This document shows positions 24,201 through 35,740 of a stretch of 64,000 nt of DNA, in pieces. How positions within the stretch are numbered: position 1 is the first letter of the stretch; each line of letters begins with the position of its first letter. The position numbers and the translations under genes were made by a program. This stretch comes from Gnetum montanum (Eukaryota; Streptophyta; Gnetopsida; Gnetales; Gnetaceae), in NCBI GenBank assembly GCA_015680685.1, contig MNCI01002105.1:124001-188000 (forward strand), given 5' to 3'. Below the pieces are notes generated by a model. It saw nothing but the letters and a program-made list of their open reading frames with translations, made no database searches and was not told the origin of the DNA.

Positions 24201-24904
24201 AAAATCTGAAAGAGCATTGTTGAAAGAAGAAACCCCAAATGTGCTGTTGCAATATGAAACATTGAAGTGTTATGGCAGATAGAAAGAAAATACGCGTTTT
24301 CATGGTAGCTGAAACAGTTCTGTCATCATCAATCGATTCTGCTCACTCAACATTCATCCAATCTCATTTATTTTGCCAAAACTCTGATAAACTATTTTTT
24401 CATCGGACTCGTAAAAACTGGCGGGTTTCGAGTTTCATGCTCACCATGCTGAAGATCTAGTACTCAGGGCTCTGATTCTTTGCAAAACTTGCAACCCTGT
24501 GAGTACTCACAAAAACCCTGCAAGTTTCCTAACATTGATCACCACCACCAGATTACCATAGAGCCTCCCTTAGGCGTGTGTCACTGGCATCAAATTCATC
24601 AAAACATGCACCTTCAAACACACAGCCAACACCAAAAGTCCTCGAGTCCCAAATTCAGGCATTTCATGGGGAAGCTTAATACCACAATCTACAATCCCAG
24701 TAGAAAAACAAGTTCAAGTTCAAGTGTTCAACAATACAGACAAGAAATTCAACAGAGAAAGCTAAACAAAAACGAATAACAAGCAATGCAAACAAACAAA
24801 GATGGAATACAGCTGGACAAGGAGGAGATTCTCTTCTTTGTTCTCATAAAACCACAAGAAGAAGACAAAACCAAAAACTCTCTTTGAAATAAAACCAACT
24901 AGCT
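21202..24904. other. Intergenic region upstream of the TMK-like gene
   Basis: This holds the 5' region of the kinase gene (minus) and then AT-rich DNA. A direct tandem repeat lies at 21,966-22,048. A block at 22,360-22,830 has open frames on both strands (for example 22,670-22,419 minus) that I do not recognise. No promoter element could be fixed with confidence. 24,040-24,900 shows only chance frames; it may hide the decayed 3' LTR of the copia element, but no match to its 5' LTR was seen. Confidence 0.5.
21966..22048. repeat. About 41-bp tandem duplication
   Basis: The sequence GTATTTAAAGCACAGAA...GTATGGCATGA...GAACGTC occurs twice back to back with a few changes, upstream of the kinase gene. 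Confidence 0.8.
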
Positions 24905-25270
24905 TGTCTACAAACTATTTAAGTTACTTGCTTCAATCCCACAATGTTCTATGCTGAGTATGCTGTCTTGGATTAAGCTTCTAGGATGATGTTGCTTGAT
25001 ATCTATGTGTTTGGAATGCCCGTGATGAACAGGATTGTGTGTCATCGCAATAGTACTTGTGCTATCATAATATAAACAAATGGGAGGTTCAAGTGTATAT
25101 CTCATTTTATTGAAAATGGAGTGGATCCATATAGCCCAAGTAGCAGCAGCTATGTATTCTGCATTTGCTATTGAGAGGATGACCTACTTTGCAACTTTCC
25201 AATGTGATTCATGAGAATCTTGCATGAACTCACGAGGTAATTTATAACAAATTGGATGTTTGGATGGACG

Positions 25271-25369
25271 GATATTAAATAGATACATGAGACTACAACA
25301 ATATCATGATATTAAATAGATACATGAGACTACAACAATAGATACATGAGACTACAACAATATCATGAA
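25271..25369. repeat. Short tandem repeat in the copia remnant
   Basis: A 38-base unit beginning GATATTAAATAGATACATGA is followed by a second copy and then a partial third copy (AGATACATGAGACTACAACA). Confidence 0.9.
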
Positions 25370-26227
25370 GGATTAAAGGATGAGGATGTGTCATTCTTGA
25401 TAAGTTTTGTTACCAAGGAAGAGCAATGTATGTGAGAGATTACAATTAATCATGCCAATTTTCTCAATAAAGATAAGAGAAATTTTATTTGGCATATGGA
25501 AATTGATTTTGGTCTTTGGACAACTTAAAACCTCAAAAATTATGAATTCTTCCTCAAATCAAATATTTCAAATTCATTTTTTATGGCATTAAGAAAATTA
25601 TTTCCTAATGCACTTGTAGATAAAAAATAGATTAAATCATTTACATATAAACAAATAAAAATATAATCATCATTGGATACTTTTTTATAAATAGTTGTTT
25701 ATGATTAAAGACTGGTGAAGCTTGCTTGCATGAAGAATACATGAATTCATGCATACCAAGCACATGGAACATGCTTGAGCCCATATAATGCTTTATGGAG
25801 CTTGTAAACATGATTTTTCTTTTCTTTTTTTCATTAATGAGATTTCTCTTTTCTTCATTAATGAAACTTGGTGGTTCCACATAAACTTTTTCATTAAAGA
25901 AACCATTAAGAAATGCATGTGCCTCATCCAATTGATAAATGAAATGATTTGCGTGAGCAGCAATAGTAAGAAAAAAATTTAAACCAATTCCATTCTTGAA
26001 ATAGAAGTAAAGCTATTGTACCTTGGAGACATTGTTTGGCCATGAGACGAGTTTTGAATTTGTCTACTTCATCATAATGATAGTTTTTTAATTTTAAACA
26101 CCTATTTTAACCCAATATCATTACCATATAGACAAGGAGCAAAGCTCCAAGTGTTGTTTCTATGAAATTGTTGAAATTTCTTTTTCATGCATCAATCCAA
26201 AGCATAGGTTGGATGACGGTAGAGAGT

Positions 26228-26396
26228 TCCATCAATCCCCTAACATAAGCACCATCAATCCCCTAACATAAGCAGTGTAAAAAATTCATCAAGCATGGCA
26301 GTGAAGAGAGCATTTGCAATAGGTTCCATATCCTATGTTGATCCATATCCAGTGAAGAGAGCATCTGCAATAGGTTCCATATCCTATGTTGATCAA
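26228..26396. repeat. Two tandem duplications in the copia remnant
   Basis: CCATCAATCCCCTAACATAAGC is doubled at 26,228-26,272. A unit of about 59 bases, with GTGAAGAGAGCATYTGCAAT and CCATATCCTATGTTGATC, is doubled at about 26,290-26,396. On the minus strand the latter reads DQHRIWNLLQMLSSL twice. Confidence 0.85.
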
Positions 26397-27514
26397 GCAT
26401 CATGCGTTGATGAAATTGGGAATCCATCATTTGGGAGGTCGGGTGATAGGTAGTGAGCAAAAATGGGAGTTGCTGCAAATATGGTAGAGGACGGTGTGGG
26501 CAGGGACGTAGATATAGCAGGGGAATGATTGTTGAAAATACAAGGAGTGAGATCCCAGTGCACAGAGTGTGCTGGAGCCACTAAACATGGATATGAGGTT
26601 GATGCACCCGGTTTGGTTGAAAGGGGCAGTTAAGCAGAAGTGTTATCGTTATCTAGAAAGGATGATATGGTAGTGTACCAGAAGACAGAAAATTCAAACG
26701 CCAAAAAGAGGAATTCGTAGGGATATGAAAACATTGTGCAGGGTGCCACAATGGACTAGGAAGAACGAATGGAGAAGTTATTGGCAATAATGGGCACATC
26801 TGTGGTATTCTATTGGCAGAAGATCTACAGCTACGATGAGTGGTGGCAGAGGATGTTGCAGTGTTGAATGAACAAAAGGCGGGACGATTTTGGAGGAAGA
26901 TGTGGCAGCAACCCTGTTTCATCAAACAAACTGGTAGAGGTCATCAGTGTGCGTTGCATGCTAGCTTGGAATAGTGGCAGACCAAGGATTGATAGCAAGT
27001 GTTGCAGATGATAGGCAATGGTGTGGTGGTACAACCGGCTGAGTTAATTAAGATGAATGAAGCAAATTAGAAGTCAAAATTTTGGCATAGCTCTTATAAT
27101 TTCTCTTTTTTGCTTGTGGTCCACTGAGCCACAGTTGACATGTCCTAACCAAGTAAGCCGTAACCATGCTGTGTCTTTTGTGACAATGAGGCAATGAAAT
27201 TCTTTGCATCTGTAGCTTATACATCTGATTTTTGCTAATAGGAATAATGGCAATACCTTTGTAATCATTAGACTTAGAGATTTTACAAGAATCTCTTTCA
27301 AATTCAACATGATACCCATTGTGACATAATTACCCCACACTTAAGAAATTCTTTGAAAAATGTGGAAAATAACATATTTGTTACCTTGAGTTATTGTGAA
27401 AGGAAGCGATCCAATCCCAATAATGGTTAGCTTGTTTCCATTACCTATAGTTACCTTTCCATCATATTTTTCTAAACTTGAGAACAATTTCTTATTCCAT
27501 GTCATGTGATTACT

Positions 27515-27519
27515 ACACC
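27515..27519. repeat. Target-site duplication of element 2, left copy
   Basis: ACACC stands immediately outside the TGATGAG end of the left LTR. The identical ACACC lies at 36,427-36,431 outside the right LTR. The five-base duplication fits LTR retrotransposon insertion and places the event inside the copia protease codons for Gly-Cys-Ser. Confidence 0.92.
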
Positions 27520-28382
27520 TGATGAGTGGCAAGGTATCCCTACACTCAACCATATGAATATGAGCATGTATGCACGATCCAGTCGAACTTCGCAGACAAA
27601 CTAGTTATGGTATATAGATAGTTATATGTTGATTGCAGTTCATTGTCTTCCAACTTGGACTAGTATTTACTTTGTCACGTATGGTTTAGTCCAGAGTGAG
27701 GTGAATGATGAGATCCTAAACTAATGATACTCCTAGAGACGATGGGGAACAATCTTAATTAAGCTAATGGATAATGGAAAATGAAATCTATGCTATTCTA
27801 AGTGCGATGAGCACCCGTCCTTAATCATCCATACGCATCTTGGACCTCGTGTACTACTTTTGGGATTACCAAGTGCACATTACTTGAGCACTTCTAGATA
27901 TGCTTATGGGTTACCAAGTAGCTACACTTAAATGTTTGTGATTAAGTTGTACTCATTCTGTGTTAATCGATAGGAAGTGTAAATGACAATAAAGGAAATA
28001 TGAACTAAAAAGACAACAATAAATAATTAACAATTAAAGTAATTAAAAGCTAAGTGAATGCTACAATGATGGAGTAATCTCGATCTTTATTGTTCGTCGT
28101 GTGTGTGTCCAAGTACTTCACACTCGAACAAAGGTTCCGTACAATTACAATCATCATTGTGGGCATACACTGGGGAAAGAATTGAGATTAACTAAAAACT
28201 GACAAAAAATTCTACCCTAAGACTTACCAACTTCTCTTTCTTTCCTATGCACCTAAATGTTGTATTTATAGGCCTACATAGGAATCACGATATTGCGTAT
28301 CCGATATCGTTATCTAGGCTGCAATATAGCATACCCGATATCGAGAATTCGATATTGGGGCCTAGCAAACCACGATTCATCA
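27520..28382 (-). repeat. 3' LTR of element 2 (863 bp)
   Basis: In sense it begins TGATGAATCGTGG and ends CCACTCATCA, so the termini are inverted (TGATGA/TCATCA). The U3 has several GATATCG/CGATATT palindromes (28,285-28,360) just before a CCTATAAATAC TATA box near 28,262-28,272. The sense-strand purine tract ATGGGGGTA abuts it at 28,383-28,391. Confidence 0.92.
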
Positions 28383-28549
28383 TACCCCCATGATTGAATA
28401 ACAACTTGTCCTCGAGTCAAACAAAATGAGAACAAGTTCAATTGATTACATAGTAGATAGGTATGAGATTATTGACTAACAAGGAATTACTCATGCCACA
28501 GTGTGGGATTGAACAAAACAAAATTGGGACATAGACATAAAATTACAAA

Positions 28550-31323
28550 AGGCAAAATTTGTTGGAACTCATGTGGTTCTTGGTGATGGTGGCTCCTCCC
28601 CTTATCTTCTGCTTCAGGCTTTGGAAATGGATGTTTTTGAAGGAGTGCCTTGAGCTTTTATTCATCAGTTTGGGGATCCCATGCCATTAATGTTGATGCT
28701 CCAATGTTTGATGGAGTTGGCACCTCCCATGGACATAGTAGTTGCGGGAACATTTGATTGGCCTTGATATACCAAGCTACAAAAAAATGTCATTCCTCTT
28801 CATAGGCTTTGGCTTTATCCTTGCATTCTTGGTAGTCCGTGAGCCATCAAGCCAAATCTACTGCAACATCTTTCTGTCCTTGGTAGCTGGTTTTGACCAC
28901 CTCTAATTCAGAATTTGCTAATACTAATCTCTACAATGTCTTCTTGTGTTCAGCAAATTTTGCTTCATATTTAGCATAAGTGGTTGCTACATGCTTCTCC
29001 AATTCTTTTCTCGAGCATCTTGCTATCAACATGACTAAGTTGGCATACCATAGGTTTGCCAACTCCATGTACTCAATGAGATCTTATATCTATAGGTCCC
29101 AACTTTTCAGTTCCACTTGGTGGGCTAAGGCATAAGCATCCAATATGGCCCACCAATCAACGTTCTAAGTACTCAGACTATTAATATCGGCTTTGGCCAT
29201 CTGGATTTTTTTTCAATCACCTATTTGTACATCCCCACCTAATTTCTGAAATACTCCTTGAGTTTCTCATGTCATTTGGCCTCATTCTATCACGTGCTTA
29301 TTTCAATCACCATCTTCTGGTGAATTCTGCATACCTTCTCTATTGAGAGGGTTCTATTCTCTCTGGCCAAGCGATTCATATCCTGGTTGACCCTTATTAA
29401 TTGTTCTCGCAATTGCTGAAAATTTTCCACAAGAACATTCTTTTGTTTTTCTACTATGATAAACCAAGAATTTTTAGCAACGAGGTATTTATTTTCTTGT
29501 GAGGCCTTAAGTGCTTTAGCATGTGCATACGTTTGAGCTTGCACCTTGGAAGCATCCCAATTGACCTTCTCTTTTTCCATGACTACTTTTTTATTGTCTT
29601 CTAGAAATTTAGTTAGCTGCTCTATTCAAAAAGATTTCAGTTGGTCTACAGGGATGGATTGGGACAGATCCCATTGTGCAGCTTGTAGGATGACAAGCTT
29701 TTTTTGGAGTCTTTTTAACTCCTCCTCTGCATGTTCGGCCTTGACCTCTACCATGACCAGCTTCCCTTTTGTAGAAATGAGGTTTAACTATGTTGTTGTG
29801 ACATATTAAGGGATGTCAAACAAGGATGTTATCACTTGTCCTATCTGCAGTAACCGATCTAGAACATCTTCGTGATTTGTAAGAGCCATTAAGGGACCGA
29901 CCAAGGTTTGAGCATCGCGTGCTCTTGAAAAATATGCTAATGGAAAAACAAGGACATTCAATGATTTTTTGATGTGATCTACGACAACTTCTACTGTGCC
30001 CGTTGCATCCTAGTGCTGCATGATCATTACTGTGGCACCTTCACCAGTTTCTAATTGCACTTGAAAAGATGCAACATTTCCAGAGATTTGTTGTGACCAG
30101 TGTGATTCCCCTCCTCCTATTTGGATGGACACATTGCCCTGTGCACGATCAATTAAGACTGTGGGTCGTACGACATCATCAATGACCTTGAAGAGATTTG
30201 CTTCATCACAGCTTTCCTAACTGATCAATTCAACGATGGCCCTGAGATGGCTCATTGATGGTCGATAGTCTTGCGATAGCGGTGGCGGTTGATCTTGTTG
30301 ACCTGTAGGTTGTGTGCTAGGCCCCGCTTCTTGTTGTTGATTAGGTCTTGTATCTAGAAGTTGGCTAGGCCTTGTAGTTTCAGGTGTAGTGGGCTCCACC
30401 ATCTATTCTTACTCAGGTTCCAATGTCTTACCAACATTTTTCCTTGGGGTTGGTGGCTTCAGTAATTTAGCAAATGAGGCATTTTGAGCCTTTTTGGGGA
30501 CATCATTAATGTACCTTAGAATTCTAGCACATCGACACAAATTCATGATTAGGTAGGAAAAAGGCAATGTGAACTTCCCTATCTTACGTTCTTCAAACCA
30601 CCTTAAAAGGCATCAACCTTGCCCATCAAGATGGCACTTCCTCTAGCTGCATAGGTAGAAATTCTGTTCAATCCTTTTGTTGAAAAAATGTGATATGTGC
30701 CAATTTTGAAGTAGATCCTCTCTTCAAGTGTGAGCTCTCCATATGCTTTATCCTCTTTGCCATATGCCCTTTTTAACCATATCTTACGCGCATATGCATC
30801 ATAGCGAGTGGATAGGTGAGCAACCCTGGGCCCTATATTTGGAAGATTCAACACTTCCGAAATGGCCTTGGTAGAGAAATCAATAGAAATCCCACCAATA
30901 TCAATGATGGTGCCTCCTTCCTTATTGTGCCAAAATTGGTACGCCTCCCCAAGGTACCAATCACCACTCTCAGAGAGAACATGCCATAGTGGAGACCCTT
31001 TAAGTTGGTCTTTGACTACCTCAGGGGAAAATTCAGTAAAAGGTCGAAAATTGAGTTTTACAATCACAGCTACTGATGTGGACCTTTTACGAATTGCCTG
31101 AACACATTGTAGCGACAACGTAAGATGTTGTCCCTGTTTAGGTGCCCTATCGTCTCCACCTTCGGCATGCCCCAATTGCATAGTAATAGGAGGTTCTTGA
31201 TGAATGCTGAACGAGTGTGCCTCCTATTGTGCATGTTCTTTGGGAAGTGTTTGGCCTCTACCTCTCCTTGGCTATTTGGATGCACCTTGAGAGGGTCCTC
31301 CTTGTTTTCCTCATTTAGGGGCC
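28550..31323 (-). pseudogene. Auxiliary ORF of element 2 (plant-transposon-like domain, Pro/Gln-rich linker, coiled coil)
   Basis: The sense frame starts at 31,323 with MAPK and a basic stretch broken by two stops at Lys-like positions. An ordered domain follows at about 31,181-30,600, with FSPEVVKDQLKGSPLWHVL, ISIDFSTKAISEVLNLP and YAARGSAILMGKV. After a small frameshift at about 30,600 it continues FEERKIGKFTLPFSYLIMNL. A linker at 30,402-30,217 is rich in Pro, Thr and Gln. A further segment (TVEVVVDHIKKSLNVL, SRARDAQTLVGPLMAL) ends near 29,810. A charged helical stretch, probably coiled coil, runs at 29,780-29,290 (ENFQQLREQLIRVNQDMNRL). I do not know the function. The order of parts resembles the gene at 1-2,535. 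It sits where pol would be in a normal element. Stops and shifts show decay. Confidence 0.65.
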
Positions 31324-33465
31324 ATCTGAAATCACATGGGACTGATTATCAGTAAGGCTATTTACAAAATTAGATCAATACCTTACTCCTTACCCTTAAT
31401 AGATTCATTTCTTGCTTAGTGTGATTTAGAGTTAGATATTTTTGCAAAAATTCTCCTAAAATTTTTGATATTGGGCCCAATTTTAATTAGGTGACTCCAA
31501 AAAATAATTTTCATAGGATTGGTGAAGAAATAAAATTAATTTGGAAAATGTTTTTAGCATTTTTAAGGTCACTTACCCTTGATAATATCCTTTAGGCAAC
31601 GATGAATTTTAAAAAAACTACATGCAACTTGAAGCATACCCTTCCCCCATGACTAAGTTAAACACTCTAGGTTTATGTAGGTTTGATCGGAATGGGAATA
31701 AGATCTTTAATGAGCAAGTTATTAATGTTTGAATAATAGGTGTGCAAGCTAGAAAATTCGTGGAAGAAAATTTCAACAACTCCCATCGCATGAATAGTGA
31801 AAAATGACATTGATATGCGCAGGGGGTCCATATATATAGTTTTTATAGATGTGATATCATATACCCGCTAGTGTGGACCTGATATCATGTTGGACCCAAT
31901 ACGAGGTACTCGATATCACATCCCTTTGGAAATAGGGTACTTGGAAAAATTGATAAATTTTCAAATTTCCAAGGCCAAAAATGAAGGATTTAAGATTAAG
32001 TTGAAAGATCTAGGGTGACTTTGAAGAAACCTAAAGGCATCAAGAGTGTAATGAAGTGAAATTTAACAATGAAATTCATGAATAGGATGAGGAAAAAGGA
32101 CATGTTGTGGTGCATAGGAACATTGGAATTTAAAATGATGATAAAGGAAAAGATAATTGTAGTAATGAATTACTTGGAGGATGTAAGATGATGTGGTGAT
32201 GTGCAAAGAGTGAAAATTACAAAAGTTACACAAGTGGATCCTCCCTAAAGTAGGTTCCTACCTATCATGCCCCTATGTAACCACACCTTAAAATGTTTGT
32301 AGGCATAAAAAGGGTTAAATGCAATCCATACCAGTGCAACAAAACACACACATGTAGATACCACTGTGATGAGGTATGAGTTCTATGCCACACAAGACAC
32401 AAGTTAAAAATACTTAGACAATGAGGTGAAACGAATCATAGAAGGGATTGCAAAGATTGGCATGTGAGGTAACTGACCCTAGGCACAATGAATCCTTGAG
32501 TGTGGGGGACATGATTAATGTATCATTAGTTCTTCACTCCAAAATAAAGACCAAGTCCATGCCTCTCATCAGTGACATCAGATTGTTTCATCCAATGATG
32601 GACAACCATAAGAGCACCATGATAGTAAGGCATATGATCACTTGGCATTTTGTCCAAGGGAGGAGTGATTCGAAATTTCTTTGTGACACATTTTTCTTGA
32701 TTTTTTTGATGTTTTTCTTTTCTTCTTTTCTTTTTCTAGCTACTTTGGCACTTGGTCCTTTCCAACAATGAACTAGAGAAGCCACCAACCTTTAGGCATG
32801 GGTGCATGTCTTTCCAATGGGACACCTAGAATAGCATTAAGGTTCTTTATTGAGTGCCTTTATTACTCTTACTTCCATTTTTCGTTAGATCTACAAGGAT
32901 TTTAGTACAACCAAGCTACATGATAGCACATACAAATGTCACCAAAGAGAATCCAGAAGTCCCCTTGATGTCACACCCTGGCCATTCCCTCTTAGTCCAT
33001 CATTTTTCACTCTGGGCATAATGAGAACAAAATTACTTTTAAGTTTTAATGATGAAAAGAATATCATCATACCCAGAGTAGAACCTCTTATTAACAGAAT
33101 GGATGGTGGATGTTGCGGGCTCACTATCCAAATAATTAGTCACTTGAGACTTGATAGCATAGAATAACACCTCAACTGACAAGTCACATGAGTATTTTAT
33201 TCACCAATGATATTACCCTCAAAAAGACAAAACAAAAAATTGGAAATGAAAACAAAAAATTGTAAAATCAAAGAAAAGGAAAAACATTTACTAATTTTTC
33301 TTGTTAGAATGGAGGATATCTCCCATAACTAAACTTTTGAGCATGACTAGAATTAATGAATGGAAAATGCGGATCCATGTATGTGGGAAATATTGGAGTC
33401 TAATCATATCCAAACCACTGGGTGTCTTTTGATGTGGTGGCTGGAAAGTACCCAACTTGAGGTTC
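31324..33465. other. Element 2 internal spacer with a second GATATC-TATA cluster
   Basis: No gene is seen. On the minus strand, 31,925-31,800 reads like a diverged copy of the LTR U3: GTGATATCGAG, ATGATATCAGG and ATGATATCACA, followed by CTATAAAAACTATATATA. It lies about 500 bases before the auxiliary ORF start, so it could be that ORF's own promoter (inference). Confidence 0.5.
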
Positions 33466-35607
33466 TCACACTTGATTAAAGTTGGCATAGTGGGACAATT
33501 TATAAGATGTGGTTATGTGATAAGGAGTTGACCCACTATGGCACCCGTGACCGTAAGATAGTATGTAAGGATCAATATGTCTCCCTACATGGTTATATTC
33601 ATTGGGCTGCATGGTTCTTGGAGTGTTGATTGGTGGCCTTGATAAGGTAACAGGAGGCATTGAGTTTTAAGGAGAAGATGCATCATAGCACTGAATTTGT
33701 GCTGAGTTGGTGGATGCAGTGGTTTTAGAACTATGTTGTCTCTTTTTACGATCATTAATGTTGTGGAGGACCTCCACTACTATTGACAGTAGTAGCATAA
33801 GTAATGTTCATGGGTTGGTGCTATGGTGCAAAACCTTCTAGCATAACTAGTGGTGATGTAGAAGGAGGTGAATGATGAGAATATTGAGGACAAGGAGAAG
33901 TGCAAGGAACATGAGGAGGTGATCTTGTTGGAGAGCACATGGGTTGATAGTACTTAAGAGAATGATAACAATGTGATGAAATAGAGGATGTTAACATAGT
34001 TGGGGAAATAGGATGCTAAACATAATAAGTGCTTGTGTTTGGATGGTATGAAGGGTGTGACTAGTTTGACGGTGGCCTTCCCCATGACTAGGATTTTTGC
34101 CACTGTGGTTAAACCTAGTATTTCTATACGAAATCTAGATGTAACATTCCTCCCCAATGCTCATGTAAATGTGACAAGATTGGGAATTAACCTTTGGGGT
34201 GATCATATAGGAAAATGTCACATTGATACATGTGATTTGCAGTTGAGCTCTTATCCTTATTTTCTTCAACCCTTCTTTCCGATTGTCGTGTGGTGTCTTG
34301 TCCTATTTTTCAGTTTGGCATGGTTCCACCTCTAATAATGTTGGAATATTCTCTACATTTTTCATGTACCCATTCCATCATCTTATTGATCTTTGCCTCA
34401 ATTTCATATAGTGATTATAGTATTGGCAAAGATGATTCCACCTCCTTGAGGTGAGTTGATTTCTCCTCTTCATGATCTTGGACCTTTGCTATTGTGAGAT
34501 TTTGATCCTGTTGAGAGCTTTCAACATTCCCCCATTTAGCTATTTCTCCTTCTTCTTTTGCTACCCACTTGATAAGATCTTGGAATTGGTGGGTTCATAG
34601 CTCATATAGTTGACCTGGGACATACATCCCTAGGGTCTCCCTTATTTCATTACGAAGCCCATCCATAATGCGATACATTAGCCTTTCCTCGAACAACCCA
34701 TGGCTTGGGCAATTGTTTAACAATGAATAATATTTTTCTAAGGTCATGTCCAAGGGTTCATGTTGCCTTTATTTCCACTCTTGGATTTTTCTACTCAAGG
34801 ATAACACTCTTGCATAGGTTTGATAGCTTTTAGTGAAGAGTTCTACCATTGTTAGCCAACTTCGAATTGATTTCAGCTTTAAAGACCTATACCATACTTT
34901 TGCTTGGCCAACGAGTGTCATAGGAAAGAGCTTAAGTTTTTTCCACCCATTATCAATATTGTTCCATTCACAGGCATCATAGAAGACTTGTAAATGATGT
35001 TGTGGATCTAAATCATAGCCTCCTGAAAACTTAGGAAAGTTGTTTAAATTAAGCCTAGGTAGATGGATTTCCTCACAATGCCTGCAGCATATTTGAACAG
35101 CCTCTTGTATATGCATTAGGCTCTTAGTGGCTAGCAAGGGTTCATCGTCACTAAGTAAGTCATGAGTTTGTGAGCTAGGACTTGTCTATATTCATGTTGG
35201 CGTTCCTGACTTTGCCCCTAGGTTCAATTTTTATTTTCATGCTAACCCATTGAGAAATGATCATCCGTGTCATGACAGGACATTGAAGGAGTACAGGAAG
35301 AGAAAGAACCGAAAGACTCATCATGACTTTTGTAAGTCTCCCAATCATCCCTGGATAAATTCTTGTTAACCATTGAGAAGGTCCTAGGCCTTATGGACCC
35401 CCTCATTCCATGGGATGTCCCATCCTTACTAAAGGTATCTAAGTTGGATGACAAGAGTCCTTGAGTATCGTTGGGGTGTCCATGAACATATGAGACTCTT
35501 GCATAAGATTGAGTACTCCAAACTTCTTCATTATCATACATTTTGTTGGTTCTCTAATGGACTGCATCACTAGATGTTGTGTTACTGTTGTCCTGTGAGA
35601 GAGACAT
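33466..35607 (-). pseudogene. gag: gag of element 2
   Basis: The start is at 35,607 (MSLSQDNSNTT), collinear with element 4 gag (MSLSQGSDNAS). The conserved gag core lies at 35,137-34,769: NNFPKFSGGYDLDPQHHLQV, GWKKLKLFPMTLVGQAKVWY and TKSYQTYARV. It continues past a stop near 34,767 (EPLDMTLEKYYSLLNNCPSH), then a CDIFLYDHPKG segment also found in element 4, and ends in a Pro/Tyr/His-rich tail (33,660-33,466). A Trp codon kept in element 4 is TAG here near 35,550. Gag would form the virus-like particle core. No CCHC zinc knuckle was found. Confidence 0.85.
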
Positions 35608-35719
35608 TGGTGTAAATTGTGTGTGACTTAATTGAAGTAAATTTCTTTTCTAAAAGATTTATCGTTAATACTTTGTTATAGTGACCTTGTATGATATAAC
35701 TAATCTAGATAACTAGCAT

Positions 35720-35740
35720 CATCCCCAACAACAACACCAA
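35720..35740 (-). other. Primer-binding site of element 2 (tRNA-Asp type, C-to-T decayed)
   Basis: Directly after the 5' LTR the sense strand reads TGGTGTTGTTGTTGGGGAT. Athila/Tat-type plant elements commonly use TGGCGCCGTTGCCGGGGA, complementary to the tRNA-Asp 3' end (from memory). All differences are C to T. Confidence 0.75.

Larger units (their letters stand above)
24905..27519 (-). pseudogene. Ty1/copia pol, 3' part (protease, pre-integrase, RT, RNase H), left of element 2
   Basis: This is the downstream half of a minus-strand copia element whose upstream half lies at 36,427-37,601. Protease remains: CSNHMTWNKKLFSSLEKYDG at 27,514-27,455, followed by the usual VTIGNGNKLTIIGIGSLP. The pre-integrase segment ends near 27,074 (LGHVNCGSVDHKQKREII). 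The integrase core is not recognisable; 27,050-26,000 instead encodes Ser/Pro/His-rich text with short tandem duplications. Reverse transcriptase resumes at 25,931-25,640 (FLNGFFNEKVYVEPPSF, then IKKYPMMIIFLFVYM). The RNase H end is at 25,105-24,908 (YYDSTSTIAMTHNPVHHG, SKHIDIKQHH). Many stops and frameshifts are present. Confidence 0.88.

Noticed and set aside
24480-24779. 99-codon plus frame rich in Gln, His and Ser
   Set aside because: Composition is that of low-complexity non-coding DNA; no domain, splice context or homology that I recognise.
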